From: Pseudanabaena galeata CCNP1313
GTDB taxonomy: Bacteria > Cyanobacteriota > Cyanobacteriia > Pseudanabaenales > Pseudanabaenaceae
NCBI RefSeq assembly: GCF_029910235.1
Contig: NZ_CP112874.1
Coordinates: 2,976,001 to 3,040,000, forward strand
Reading direction: 5' to 3'
Length of the DNA stretch: 64,000 nucleotides
Part shown: one piece after another, positions 18,021-27,613 of the stretch
How positions within the stretch are numbered: position 1 is the first letter of the stretch
Layout of the letters: every line of letters begins with the position of its first letter
Made by a program: the position numbers and the translations under genes
The notes under the pieces: model-generated
The model's database searches: none
What the model saw: only the letters and a program-made list of their open reading frames with translations
Told to the model about the DNA's origin: nothing

Positions 18021-19283
18021 TTAAACATGAATGGCTATGGATTTGACCGCATAGCGATCGCTTGATTTACCGATCGCAAATTTAAAGGACTCAGTTACAG
18101 TTTTGTTAGATTGTGTACTAAAAATAACTAGCCCTAAAACACAAAGCCCCGTGGCGATCGCAAAAATATTAGTAATCCCTACTAAGCCAATCATCTTACC
18201 CATGATTGGTCCCGCCAAAGCAATTCCCACATCAAAACCGATCCATGCCATTCCAAATACATAGCCGCGTTCTTGTGGAACTGTGCGATCGGCGAGCATG
18301 GCAACCACAGAAGGAATCACAATTCCTGCACCAATACCTTCCGCAATTCCTGACAATAAGAATGCATAGTCATGGTTAGCAAAGTAGATAATTGCCATAG
18401 ACAAACCATAAAAGCAGATGCCAATGGAAATAAAAATACCGCGTCCCCATTCATCACTTAGTCTCGCCACTGGGAACCGAATAATAAATCCAGATAATGC
18501 TGCTGCCATATAAAATAAGCCTGCATTCAGTCCAATCTGTTTCTGCTGCATCAAAATTGGCATAAAAGAACTAAGCGTTCCAAAGGAAAGTCCCACTAGT
18601 AATAAAACTGTAGAAGGAACTCTAACTCTAGGATTAAGGAAGGTTTGCCAAAAGCCCAATTTTATCTCAGGTGTTGACAATTCTTGCCGCTTGCTTACTT
18701 TACCTTCAGTTTCGATTTGGGTTGTTAACAATAATCCCGAAAAGGCAAGCAATGATGCAGACACAAATAAAAGTTGATATCCCCAAGCCTCATACATCAA
18801 ACCACCGATCGCAGGACCGAAGGCTAATCCCAAAGGATTGACTAAACTCATATAACCAATTACTTCGCCGCGCTTTTCGATTGGTGCAAGATCGGCAACT
18901 AAGGCACTATAACTCGAAGCAAAGGCTGCAATACTAATGCCATGTATTGCGCGAAAGAACATTAACAGTTGGATAGATGGTGATACCGCATAGCAGAGAG
19001 GGACGACTGCCGCCACAATCAGTCCAATTCTCATCGTGTACCGTCTACCCTTACGATCCGCTAGTTTACCAAGATAAGAACGACAAATAATTAAACCGAT
19101 CGCAAAAGAACCCATCACCATTCCGATTTCATCAAAGGACTGCGTTAAGGTGCGGATATAAAGAGGGATCGTTGGCAATTGGGATGCCATGCTTGCCCAG
19201 AAAAATAGACCAGCCAAAAAAATCGCAGTCAGATTTTTGCGAAGGTTTGTATCAAGATTAGAAAAGGTAGCTAAAGACTGCAT
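18021..19283 (-). CDS. MFS transporter
   Basis: A 420-residue major facilitator with about 12 membrane helices. The GKLADRKGRRYTMRIG loop between helices 2 and 3 is the classic MFS signature, and RLSDEWGRG is its weaker partner in the second half. The layout resembles drug or sugar efflux proteins of the MFS_1 group; the substrate cannot be inferred. I placed the start at the ATG at 19283 (MQSLATFSNLDTN). An upstream ATG at 19337 adds 18 residues that do not look like an MFS N-terminus. The neighbours are unrelated. Confidence 0.82.
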   Translation of the reverse strand: MQSLATFSNLDTNLRKNLTAIFLAGLFFWASMASQLPTIPLYIRTLTQSFDEIGMVMGSFAIGLIICRSYLGKLADRKGRRYTMRIGLIVAAVVPLCYAVSPSIQLLMFFRAIHGISIAAFASSYSALVADLAPIEKRGEVIGYMSLVNPLGLAFGPAIGGLMYEAWGYQLLFVSASLLAFSGLLLTTQIETEGKVSKRQELSTPEIKLGFWQTFLNPRVRVPSTVLLLVGLSFGTLSSFMPILMQQKQIGLNAGLFYMAAALSGFIIRFPVARLSDEWGRGIFISIGICFYGLSMAIIYFANHDYAFLLSGIAEGIGAGIVIPSVVAMLADRTVPQERGYVFGMAWIGFDVGIALAGPIMGKMIGLVGITNIFAIATGLCVLGLVIFSTQSNKTVTESFKFAIGKSSDRYAVKSIAIHV

Positions 19284-19478
19284 GATCTGAATATGACCAT
19301 TAAAATATATAACCCAAGCTATTTGTGAGAATTCCAATTGATGGAACTTCCGACAAACAACTTGGGCTGCGATTACTTATTTAAGATTATCTCTTAAGCT
19401 CTAGAGTAGAGGTATCAAGCGATCGGGTGAATTAGTTCGCAATCAAAAGAGTTGCAAAGCAACTCCTTTGATTTAGTT

Positions 19479-21011
19479 CTAGTATTTAACTGGAGCTGAA
19501 GAACGATCGCGATCGCCAGAACGAGTAGGACGACGAGAGTCATATCCACCCTCACGACCACCGCCGCCTGAACGACCACCGCCGCCATCTCCACGATAAC
19601 CACTTTGACCACGCTTGATTGGTCTACCACTGTTGTAACCACCGCCATCGCGATCTCGTCCACCAGAAGGACTGTGAGGTTGCTTAGCCAAAACTTGCAA
19701 TGCAGCTTGTTCAGCCTTATCAGATTGCAGTTGAGTATAGGCAAGTTGTAAAGCTGCGGCAGCGATCGCTTGAGGATCATAGTCCTCAACCAATTGCGAT
19801 ACCAAAGGTAAGAACGAAGCCAAACGCTCGCCAGACAGAGCCTCTAGAATTTGCTCAGTGAACCGACCGATGCGACGCTCTTGAATCTGAGCAACATTAG
19901 GCAATGGCTGAGGAGGCAAAGGCATTCCCACTTGCTGTTCCAATTGACGCAACTTGTAGCGCTCTTTTCCAGAAATCAGAGTAATCGCGATTCCCTTTTT
20001 GCCAGCGCGACCAGTGCGCCCAATACGGTGAACATAGCGCTCAGGATCATCAGGAATATCAAGGTTAAATACGTGAGTCAAACCATCAATATCCAAACCA
20101 CGGGCAGCAATGTCAGTTGCAACAACCCAACGTACTTGTTGGTTACGGAAGCGCCGCAGTAGATTTTCGCGCTGAGACTGAGAGAGGTTGCCGTGATATT
20201 CATCAACACTGTGACCAGAAGATTGTAGAATCTCAGTCAGACGGCTTGCCGAATCCTTAGTGCGTACAAAGATAATTGCTGAAGTTGGAGCTTCGTATTC
20301 CAATACAGGTAACAGAGCCTCTTCCTTAGTCAAATGATAAGGAACAAGATAAATCTGTTGATCAATACGGGTAGGAGTAGAATCTTGAGTCTCCACCTTG
20401 ACAGTTACAGGAGACTTCAAGAAATTCTTGACTAAGCGCTTTACCGCAGGAGGCATAGTTGCCGAGAAGAAAGTACTTTGTTTAGTAGAAGGAGTGGTTA
20501 CCAAAATCCTTTCGACATCTTGAATGAAGCCCATATTGAGCATTTCGTCCGCTTCATCCAAAACAAACCAAGCAAGATGCTCTAGTTTTAGCTTCCCACG
20601 TTCCATCAAATCAATGACACGTCCAGGAGTACCAACGACTACATGGACACCACGTTCCAATTGAACCATTTGGCGACTGATGTCAGATCCACCATATACA
20701 GTGAGAATCTTTGCACCAGGTTTGGTGTTAAAGCTACGTAGCGCTTGACCAACTTGAATAGCCAATTCACGAGTTGGAGTTAAAATCAACGCCTGTAATG
20801 AGTCGTTGGTCAAGTCTAAGCGCTCTAAAATTGGCAGAGCGAAAGCTGCTGTTTTACCAGTACCAGTTTGAGCTTGACCAAGTACGTCTGCTCCTGCGAG
20901 CAGTTGAGGAATTGCTTGTTCTTGAATAGCTGTAGGCTCTGTAAAGCCAATCGATTCGAGCTTAGCAACTCGTGCTTCAGAAATACCGAGAGAAAGAAAA
21001 GATGAGGGCAT
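19479..21011 (-). CDS. DEAD-box ATP-dependent RNA helicase with RGG-like tail
   Basis: A 510-residue RNA helicase. The Q motif is GFTEPTAIQ, motif I AQTGTGKT, Ia PTRELA, II DEAD, III SAT and VI HRIGRTGRAG. After the helicase core comes a linker and a glycine/arginine-rich tail (about 450-510) that would bind RNA. The layout matches cyanobacterial CrhR/DeaD helicases, which remodel RNA structure in the cold and under redox change. I chose the ATG at 21011 because it has TTAGGATCC just upstream; a start at 21086 would add 25 unconserved residues. The roughly 330-base upstream leader may carry regulation. Confidence 0.9.
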   Translation of the reverse strand: MPSSFLSLGISEARVAKLESIGFTEPTAIQEQAIPQLLAGADVLGQAQTGTGKTAAFALPILERLDLTNDSLQALILTPTRELAIQVGQALRSFNTKPGAKILTVYGGSDISRQMVQLERGVHVVVGTPGRVIDLMERGKLKLEHLAWFVLDEADEMLNMGFIQDVERILVTTPSTKQSTFFSATMPPAVKRLVKNFLKSPVTVKVETQDSTPTRIDQQIYLVPYHLTKEEALLPVLEYEAPTSAIIFVRTKDSASRLTEILQSSGHSVDEYHGNLSQSQRENLLRRFRNQQVRWVVATDIAARGLDIDGLTHVFNLDIPDDPERYVHRIGRTGRAGKKGIAITLISGKERYKLRQLEQQVGMPLPPQPLPNVAQIQERRIGRFTEQILEALSGERLASFLPLVSQLVEDYDPQAIAAAALQLAYTQLQSDKAEQAALQVLAKQPHSPSGGRDRDGGGYNSGRPIKRGQSGYRGDGGGGRSGGGGREGGYDSRRPTRSGDRDRSSAPVKY

Positions 21012-21341
21012 GGATGATCCTAAGATTTGCAGCAAATTTGTTCTACGAACAGTTCGCCTATTCTGCCAATCGCACGGGATAAACAATCACTAACAAAGCC
21101 GAAGGACATCTCTGCCCTAAATTTTAAGCGGTTTAAAAAGAGCTTTTCTATGAAAACCTCAGCTTCCAAAGATTAGATTGCTTTGGATAGTCATGCAATG
21201 GGAGAAATCAGCAAAATGAAGTTAATTATTTCTAGTATAAACCTATGTTAAAGATTGTAAACAATCTTTTAGTGGATTTATGTCTATGGTATGGGTGTAA
21301 AAGAGTTGATGATCTACTCTGAGATAGCATTTCAAGATAAA

Positions 21342-21575
21342 TTAGTCGTCGCCTAAAAGATGTTGTCTGGATGCATCTAATTTTTTCCAGAGTTCTTTGA
21401 TCTGTTGATAAGCTTCATTAGGCGAAATCTTACCACCAGTTTCTAAAGCACAAATGATTGAAATACGATTAGTAAACTCTTGCAGATTAGCATCAAAGGC
21501 TAAATTTTGCGGCGTGAACTCACCTCTAAAATTAGAGATAGGGTTCAAGAAGCTCTCTTTATCAAGGTTAGACAT
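21342..21575 (-). CDS. Small conserved-looking cyanobacterial protein (DUF7219-like)
   Basis: A 77-residue soluble acidic protein, mostly helical, with no signal peptide or membrane helix. QNLAFDANLQEFTNRISIICALETGGKI and the segment SPNEAYQQIKELWKKL resemble a small protein family common in cyanobacteria (DUF7219, named from memory). The function is unknown. It lies between the helicase gene and rpsT on the same strand, with long spacers on both sides. Confidence 0.65.
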   Translation of the reverse strand: MSNLDKESFLNPISNFRGEFTPQNLAFDANLQEFTNRISIICALETGGKISPNEAYQQIKELWKKLDASRQHLLGDD

Positions 21576-21854
21576 CTAGATTTAGCCAAAGGGTATAGGC
21601 TGGACAGGTTGAGAAGACCTCATGATCGCAGACGTAGAAAACTGTAGGGAAAAGCGATTATTCTGCAACCTGCCCGATTATTTCGGGTCGTCAACAAAAC
21701 GTTGTAAGACCGCAAGCCCAAAGTGACTAATCCTGAATCGTTATCCGAATTAAATTATAGCAAAGATTATTTAAGCTCCCAGTGCCATGAGCTACTTAAA
21801 CACCTTTAGTTGCTAATGCTCGGAAAACGCTAATTTATCATTGGTTAATTACTA

Positions 21855-22151
<297 letters not shown>

Positions 22152-22329
22152 TTATTCCTTTAGCGAAATGACATGGTTTAAAGCATTTATCATCGTAACA
22201 TTTTGATTAGATTTTGCAACTATAAAACCAATTTACTTTTTAATTGATTTTTAATTTGCCTTGGGATTGCTGTTCTGGATTGTGACTTTCTTAGATCTCT
22301 ATGTTGACTAATCTCACCCTCAAACGCCC

Positions 22330-23943
22330 ATGACCTACCTGAATTTTGTTTCTTTCTTTGGCATTTTTGGCTTGTGCTTTATAGCTTGGATCTTTTCAGA
22401 AGATCGCCGAGTTATTCCTTGGCGAGTCATTATCTGGGGCATTGGCTTGCAATTAGTACTGGGATTTCTAGTGTTTCAGCAGCCCCAAACGAGAGAAGGG
22501 TTGCAATGGTTTAGTGATTTGCTAGATGGTATTTTTGCCTCAGCAGATCGCGGTGCGAGATTTGTGTTTGGCCCCTTACTTGTACCACCAACAGGAAGAG
22601 AGCCTTATGTGTTGTTGCCCATCAATCCTGACGGTACTTGTCCGCCTGGGCAGGTGTTATTAGACGACTTAACTAGCGTAGCAAATGCTGCCGCAAGCTA
22701 CTGTACAACTAATCGTTTGTCCTATGTGTTTGCCTTTCGAGCTTTGCCTGCGGTAATTTTCTTCTCAGGATTTATGGCTCTGTTAGAGAATATCGGCATT
22801 ATCCAAAAAATTGTGGATGTTTTTGCAAAGCTATTTTTCTGGACAATGCGCTTAAGTGGAGCGGAGTCCTTAAGTGGTGCGGCAAATATTTTTGTGGGAA
22901 TTGAGGCAGCGATCGTGGTCAAGCCTTATTTAGCAAAGATGACTCGTAGTGAACTATGTGCGATTTTAGCTTGCTGCTTTGGCACTGCGGCTTCTTCTAC
23001 CTTGGCGATTTACACTAGTTTTTTGCGCCCTGTTTTTCCAAATATCTTAGGTCACTTGGTTTCAGCTTCGATTATTGCGATCCCCGCTTGTTTTGTGTTG
23101 TCAAAAATCCTTGTGCCTGAAACAGGTGTACCTCTGACGATGGGTGGAATACCCAAGGAAGATAAGTCTAAGAAACCAGATGAAGATGGCGAACTCGAAA
23201 ATGCGGGTGGCGAAACCATGAAGCGGATGAGTCCCATGGATGCCACAATTATTGGCGCTTTGGATGGCTTGAAAATGGCGGCTTCGATCGCCGCTATCTT
23301 AATCTTGATCGTGGGTTTAGTCGATTTAATCAATCAACTTTTTGCTTCGCTTGCCACTGTCAGCGATATTTTCAAGGTAGTTAACCTGCCAAACATCCAA
23401 GGGGCTTTATTTTATCCTTTGACTTTACTGACGGGTGTATCACTTGATGATTCTTGGACAGCCTCGGTCATCATCGGTCGGCGCTTGCTAGAGACAGCGA
23501 TCCCACCCTATCAAGCTCTAGCTCAAGCCTCAAAAGATGGATTAATTAGCGATCGCACCGTGATTATTGTTAGCTATGCTTTATCAGGCTTTGCTCATTT
23601 AGCCTCTGTGGGAATTTTCGTAGGTGGCACGATCGCCTTGATTCCTTCTCGTCGCCGCGATATTTCTGATCTGGGTTGGAAGGCTCTGTTTGTAGGGACT
23701 TTGGCAACTTTGATGATCTCTTGTATTGCGGGTGTATTTGACGATGGCAGTCCTAGCATTTTAGGGGAGAAGAAAAAAGCTGAACCAGCACAGGTTAAGC
23801 CTCAAACACCAGCTTTACCGACTTCCCCACCTAAAGCTACCCCTAGTCCTTTAAGTCCTTTACCAAATAATGCCATTCCTTCGCCTAGTGCATCACCTAA
23901 AGCATCACCTAAAGCATCACCTGCTTTACCAACCACACGTTAA
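22330..23943 (+). CDS. NupC/CNT-family nucleoside permease
   Basis: A 537-residue membrane protein of the concentrative nucleoside transporter family. It has a first helix hairpin (MTYLNFVSFFGIFGLCFIAW), a gating region FFSGFMALLENIGIIQKIV, the conserved GAESLSGAANIFVGIEA (family motif containing GxE) and CFGTAASSTLAIY. The terminal region GFAHLASVGIFVGG is also typical. A hydrophilic loop at about 270-300 and a Pro/Ser/Ala-rich tail (about 480-537) are longer than in E. coli NupC. It would import nucleosides with Na+ or H+. Its presence with the BMP importer and purH in one window suggests active nucleoside salvage. Confidence 0.86.
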   Translation: MTYLNFVSFFGIFGLCFIAWIFSEDRRVIPWRVIIWGIGLQLVLGFLVFQQPQTREGLQWFSDLLDGIFASADRGARFVFGPLLVPPTGREPYVLLPINPDGTCPPGQVLLDDLTSVANAAASYCTTNRLSYVFAFRALPAVIFFSGFMALLENIGIIQKIVDVFAKLFFWTMRLSGAESLSGAANIFVGIEAAIVVKPYLAKMTRSELCAILACCFGTAASSTLAIYTSFLRPVFPNILGHLVSASIIAIPACFVLSKILVPETGVPLTMGGIPKEDKSKKPDEDGELENAGGETMKRMSPMDATIIGALDGLKMAASIAAILILIVGLVDLINQLFASLATVSDIFKVVNLPNIQGALFYPLTLLTGVSLDDSWTASVIIGRRLLETAIPPYQALAQASKDGLISDRTVIIVSYALSGFAHLASVGIFVGGTIALIPSRRRDISDLGWKALFVGTLATLMISCIAGVFDDGSPSILGEKKKAEPAQVKPQTPALPTSPPKATPSPLSPLPNNAIPSPSASPKASPKASPALPTTR

Positions 23944-23945
23944 AA

Positions 23946-24008
23946 AATAAAAGCCTTGCAATGCAAGGCTTTTATTAAAAAAAAGGAGCGCAACGCGCTC
24001 CTTTTTTT
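23946..24008. terminator. Two back-to-back terminator hairpins
   Basis: Hairpin 1 pairs AATAAAAGCCTTGCA (23946-23960) with TGCAAGGCTTTTATT. Hairpin 2 pairs GGAGCGC with GCGCTCC (23985-24001) and is followed by seven T. They separate the convergent nucleoside permease gene and the 98-residue coiled-coil gene and can act on both strands. Confidence 0.8.
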
Positions 24009-24303
24009 AATCACGATATTGCTGCAATTCAGACTTTAGCTGAGCAATTTCGGCGCGAAGGTTATCAATAGTTTCTTGCAACTCATCGGGTTCAATATCA
24101 CTATCATCGGTAGTAATGTTTCCCTTTTGTTGTTCGGCTTTTTCTAAGACGGTTTCGACGAAAATACGAATCTGTTCCCGTTGCTCGGCATCAAATTTAC
24201 CTAAAGCGCTAAGGGCCTCAGTTACAGTTTCTTCAATGCGATCAATTACAGCCTCAGCCGTGGCTCTACCAATAAAGAAAGCGTCTAATGGTGATTTGCT
24301 CAT
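24007..24303 (-). CDS. Small coiled-coil protein of unknown function
   Basis: A 98-residue acidic helical protein. The N-terminus DAFFIGRATAEAVIDRIEE is followed by a helical segment and a C-terminal coiled coil (ELQETIDNLRAEIAQLKSEL). No membrane helix or signal is present. It resembles a small protein family conserved in cyanobacteria and plastid lineages, but I cannot name a function. It is a single gene next to ycf39 on the same strand, with about 100 bases between them, so co-transcription is possible. Confidence 0.68.
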   Translation of the reverse strand: MSKSPLDAFFIGRATAEAVIDRIEETVTEALSALGKFDAEQREQIRIFVETVLEKAEQQKGNITTDDSDIEPDELQETIDNLRAEIAQLKSELQQYRD

Positions 24304-24407
24304 GTTTTTTAATTATTGGGCTTAATTATTTTGAAGCTGTTTGTTTGATATCTACATCATCATAACAAACCTGAAAAGCATAGACAGTACATCAGAGGCT
24401 ATATGCT

Positions 24408-25361
24408 CTAGAAAGGTGCTTTAATTTTAGGCTCTTTGTAATCTAACTCCTTCAACTTCTTAAGAATACGGCTAAAGTAGTCCTGCATATAGGCTTCAAG
24501 AGTAGTCATATCTTCTTCTTCCAAGCCAAAGATTTTGTAAGTTTCCTTCATGTCAGCATCAAGAGGAATGCCACTAGCGAGAACTTCGGCATAGGTCATG
24601 CGCTCCGCAAAACTCCAACCCCATTCAAAACCCAGAGCAACCTTACGCGCAAAGCGTAATAATCCAAGGGGCATGTTGGCGGTTCTGCGGGTACGCCCTG
24701 ACATTCTTTCGCAAAGTTTGATAATTTCACTGGGTTGCCATGCTTTGGACCCAGCGATCGCAAAGGATTGACGCTCAGTTTCTTTAACAGTCAAGGCGCG
24801 AATAGCAAACTTGGCGATGTCTTGAGTGTTCATATAAGCGATCGGTGAGGATTCGCCACCAATCCAGATTGTTTGATTTTCAAGGATGGGGATCGCATAT
24901 TCACCAATCAGGTTTTGGAAAAATCCACAGGGCTTGAGGATGGTGTAGTTAAGATCGGTAGATGCTAAAAATTTTTCGGTGCAGTATTTAATGTCCATAA
25001 GGGGGACGTTAGGATATTTCTCGGCGTTGAGAATTGAGAAAAATACGAATCGCTCAACCTTAGCGCGTTCAGCAGCTTGGATCAGTGAGACTTTACCGAG
25101 CCAATCTACATCTCGAATTCTGAGTGATCCCGTGGCACGAGTTGTGGCTGCGTCAATAACTTCGGTAACCCCTTCTAATGCATCATCCAAACTTTGAGGA
25201 TTATTCAGATTGCCTGCTACTAAGTCGGCTCCCCATTCTCTGAGGAAGTTTGCTTTTTTGGGATAACGAACAAAACATTTGACTTTCAGCCCCCGATCTA
25301 GTGCGTGACGGGTGATTTGACGACCTAATGTACCTGTCGCACCAACGATCAGTAAGCTCAT
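24408..25361 (-). CDS. ycf39: Ycf39-type NAD(P)-binding photosystem II assembly factor
   Basis: A 317-residue atypical short-chain dehydrogenase. LLIVGATGTLGRQITRHALD is the Rossmann dinucleotide loop (GATGTLG), and VKCFVRYPKKANFLREWGADLV follows as in Ycf39/HCF244. VERFVFFSILNAEKYPNVPL and YTILKPCGFFQNLIGEY are further family hallmarks. It lacks a clear catalytic YxxxK, as expected for members that act as assembly factors. In cyanobacteria Ycf39 works with Hlip proteins in chlorophyll delivery to newly made D1. The coding strand runs into a 46-base gap before the preceding minus-strand gene. Confidence 0.9.
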   Translation of the reverse strand: MSLLIVGATGTLGRQITRHALDRGLKVKCFVRYPKKANFLREWGADLVAGNLNNPQSLDDALEGVTEVIDAATTRATGSLRIRDVDWLGKVSLIQAAERAKVERFVFFSILNAEKYPNVPLMDIKYCTEKFLASTDLNYTILKPCGFFQNLIGEYAIPILENQTIWIGGESSPIAYMNTQDIAKFAIRALTVKETERQSFAIAGSKAWQPSEIIKLCERMSGRTRRTANMPLGLLRFARKVALGFEWGWSFAERMTYAEVLASGIPLDADMKETYKIFGLEEEDMTTLEAYMQDYFSRILKKLKELDYKEPKIKAPF

Positions 25362-25675
25362 AAAATTTTTTTATTAAATTGACTTTGTAAACATATATAA
25401 ATCTAACAGATATTTGGTGACAACTTTTGGTAAGCAATATCAGCGATCGCGATATCTATCTATAGACAGTAAAAACCAAAAATAGGAAAGTGGCGCTTTG
25501 CACTGCCTCCCTATTTTTGTGTTCTTTCCTGTCTAATTAATTTGTAAATGAATATTACAAAAATACTGGCTAGCAAGAAGAATTATTGAGAACCAGCAAC
25601 GACCTTAAGTGGCTGCTGTAGTCTAAAAACTATATAGGTATCAGAATTTTTTATTTAACAGTCGGTATTTTCAAA
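25362..25675. other. Gene-free spacer
   Basis: This spacer lies between the divergent ycf39 gene and the 57-residue membrane protein gene. It holds the imperfect palindrome AAAAATAGG.../...CCTATTTTT (about 25478-25519), and a possible -10 box TATATA about 40 bases before the small gene. No gene is supported. Confidence 0.5.
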
Positions 25676-25849
25676 ATGTATAACAAATCCACTAAAGATC
25701 CAGTAGTTGCCGCAGTTACAGCAGGTTTAGGAGCAGGTGCAGTTGCTTGTTTTAGTGTCAGCCAAGGACAAAATGTTCTGGTAGCGATCGGTTTAACTGT
25801 TTTTGCAACTACAGTTGCTTTAATTGTCGATCGCTTGTTTTTTAACTAA
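25676..25849 (+). CDS. 57-residue small membrane protein
   Basis: A short open frame starting MYNKSTKDPVVAAVTAGLGA and ending VDRLFFN. The middle is an alanine/glycine-rich hydrophobic helix (VVAAVTAGLGAGAVACF) and a second helix (LVAIGLTVFATTVALIV), so it should span the membrane twice. It has codon usage like its neighbours, a HIP1-like site inside, and is followed after 17 bases by a strong terminator-like palindrome, which supports a real transcription unit. No clear Shine-Dalgarno is seen. The function is unknown. Confidence 0.55.
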   Translation: MYNKSTKDPVVAAVTAGLGAGAVACFSVSQGQNVLVAIGLTVFATTVALIVDRLFFN

Positions 25850-25866
25850 AATCAATACCCATGAAT

Positions 25867-25905
25867 AAAATAATAGAGGCATGCAAAACATGCCTCTATT
25901 ATTTT
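25867..25905. terminator. Palindromic terminator after the small membrane gene
   Basis: The arms AAAATAATAGAGGCATG and CATGCCTCTATTATTTT enclose CAAAA. The run of T on the right arm fits a rho-independent terminator for the 57-residue gene. Confidence 0.7.
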
Positions 25906-25943
25906 GAATTAGCGAATTTGTATCTATAGGAATAGCTGGGAAA

Positions 25944-26225
25944 TTGAGTACTGAACTTAAAAAATTTGTAATGTGGGGCAGCTATTGCGATAACGTCCTC
26001 GAAAAACGTGTGCCCTTTCGTCAAGCCCATCTTGATAATCTTAAAGCCTTACATGAGGTTGGGACATTGCTAACAGTGGGACCTACCCAAGATGTGACCA
26101 AAGTATTTGCAGTATATGTCGCGACTGATATGGCAACAGCAAGGAATTTGGTAGAGTCAGATCCCTATTGGCAAAATGGCATTTGGACAGATTACGAAAT
26201 CCATGAGTGGATTCAGGTTTACTAA
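25944..26225 (+). CDS. YciI family protein
   Basis: A 93-residue protein with the ferredoxin-like YciI fold. KFVMWGSYCDNVLEKRVPFR at the N-terminus, then HLDNLKALHEVGTLLTVGPT, carries the conserved His and the glycine-rich turn of the family. ARNLVESDPYW with the D-P-Y/F motif is the second hallmark. YciI proteins are small and often act as lyase-like or ligand-binding units; no substrate is known. The start is a TTG at 25944 with GGGAAA upstream; an ATG nine codons later would remove the first strand. Confidence 0.8.
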   Translation: MSTELKKFVMWGSYCDNVLEKRVPFRQAHLDNLKALHEVGTLLTVGPTQDVTKVFAVYVATDMATARNLVESDPYWQNGIWTDYEIHEWIQVY

Positions 26226-26260
26226 AGAAGAAAAGGGCGCTTTGCGTCCTTTTCTTCTTT
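26224..26260. terminator. Bidirectional terminator between convergent genes
   Basis: The arms AAAGAAGAAAAGGG and TCCTTTTCTTCTTT enclose CGCTTTGCG. It spans the stop codons of the YciI gene and the convergent AI-2E family gene. Confidence 0.75.
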
Positions 26261-27329
26261 AGGATTCTTTAGGATCAGGATCTTCGTCATTGCTACTTGC
26301 CACAAAATGATTGAAAAGAATTCTGCTAGTACCTGCGATCGGTGGGGCAATGATTGCGCCTACTACCCCAAAAATCTCGGCTCCCACAATAATTGAAAGC
26401 AAAAGCTCAAAGGGATCGAGATTTAAGTAAGGCGCAACTAACCAAGGCTGAAGAATAAAAGCCTCGATTTGTTGGAGTGCAAAGCAAATAAATAGGGCGA
26501 TCGCACCTCTATTAAAATCCACACCCCAAGCCGCAATAAAAATCGCGACTAGCGCCACTAGCCCACCGATATAAGGAATTAAATTAGCGATCGCCACTAA
26601 TAGCCCTAAGGCTCCTGCATAGGGAATTCCAAAAATAGAGAGCGTTAAATATGTGCAGAAACCAAGCAAGCTAGATGTGCCAACTCTTCCGACCACATAG
26701 GCTCCCAGACATCTAGTAATTGGCGGGATAAGAATTTCAACCTGTTGGCGAATTTCCTTAGAAAAAGGACGTAAGCACCTTCGCACCAGACTATCGGAAT
26801 TGATCACCATATAAGCAGCAATCAACATACTTAAAATACCCAAGCCGATCGCATTGACAATTTGTAAGGTAAACACAAAAGTTTGACCAACAAGGTCTTT
26901 GCCAAAATTTTGGGCTTGATCGATTAATGGCTGCGTTTGTAAAATGCGCCTGAGTTCATCTGGGCTAAAATTTAACAGTCCGCCTTTAGGCAATTGAATT
27001 TGCTCTAATAAGTTTGGTAACTTAATAAAAAATTGCCCCAGTTCTAAAATAATCTGCGGTGCTGGAGCGATCGCTAAAACGATCACTACTAATAAGAACA
27101 AATAGAGTGTTACCACAGCCCACACTCGATTTAAGCCAAATTTCCAGCGATTAAACCTAAAGCGAAAACGGGATATCTGCTCAACGATTGGTGTAATTGC
27201 TCCTGCTAAAAACACACTAGTTAGCAATAATTGCAAAGTTTGTTGTAATCGGAAGGCAAGATAAATCGCAACAGCAATGATGACAATGCGCTTTAGATAT
27301 TTACTAAAAAAATTTCTGCCATTTAACAC
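26259..27329 (-). CDS. AI-2E family transporter (TerC/PerM-like)
   Basis: A 356-residue membrane protein with about eight helices. FNRVWAVVTLYLFLLVVIVLA and the N-terminal pair form the first bundle, followed by an extracytoplasmic domain (about 105-165) and the long C-terminal bundle with GLLVAIANLIPYIGGLVALV, the conserved P-Y-I-G-G turn. The family includes AI-2 exporters and Na+/H+ antiporters, so the substrate here is open. The C-terminus is a short acidic tail (SSNDEDPDPKES). It is monocistronic, with a palindrome upstream at 27383. Confidence 0.85.
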   Translation of the reverse strand: MLNGRNFFSKYLKRIVIIAVAIYLAFRLQQTLQLLLTSVFLAGAITPIVEQISRFRFRFNRWKFGLNRVWAVVTLYLFLLVVIVLAIAPAPQIILELGQFFIKLPNLLEQIQLPKGGLLNFSPDELRRILQTQPLIDQAQNFGKDLVGQTFVFTLQIVNAIGLGILSMLIAAYMVINSDSLVRRCLRPFSKEIRQQVEILIPPITRCLGAYVVGRVGTSSLLGFCTYLTLSIFGIPYAGALGLLVAIANLIPYIGGLVALVAIFIAAWGVDFNRGAIALFICFALQQIEAFILQPWLVAPYLNLDPFELLLSIIVGAEIFGVVGAIIAPPIAGTSRILFNHFVASSNDEDPDPKES

Positions 27330-27382
27330 AGTTGGCTCTTGTCTTCTCAGAATTACAGTTTATTGAGGCTTTCGCGTAGTTC

Positions 27383-27431
27383 AGAGATATTTTGAATGTC
27401 GGCGCAGAGCGCCGACATTCAAAATATCTCT
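27383..27431. repeat. Perfect 23-base-arm palindrome
   Basis: Left arm 27383-27405 pairs with 27409-27431 around AGA. It lies in the divergent spacer between the AI-2E gene and the ABC-2 permease gene and is symmetrical to both. It may be a relic of the same small-element families. Confidence 0.7.
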
Positions 27432-27613
27432 AGGTTTTAAGTCAGCGCAGAGCGCTGTATTCTTTAGGCGGCTTCAGCAGACTTGAAACTTTAGCAAAGA
27501 ACTTGATTTCTTGCTTAGTTTATGTGACTGACCGTTATCACAAGAAAGCATCGCTTCCGTCCACCTCTACATATAATTACCATAGCAAGCCACTCAATTA
27601 CTAAAAATTTCAC

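Noticed and set aside
19415-19789. 124-residue frame rich in valine and alanine
   Set aside because: It is an alternative frame of the glycine/arginine-rich tail of the helicase gene.
21576-21854. Possible riboswitch in the spacer before the 77-residue gene
   Set aside because: A CCCGA/TCGGG hairpin is visible, but I could not match it to any known aptamer and saw no alternate pairing.
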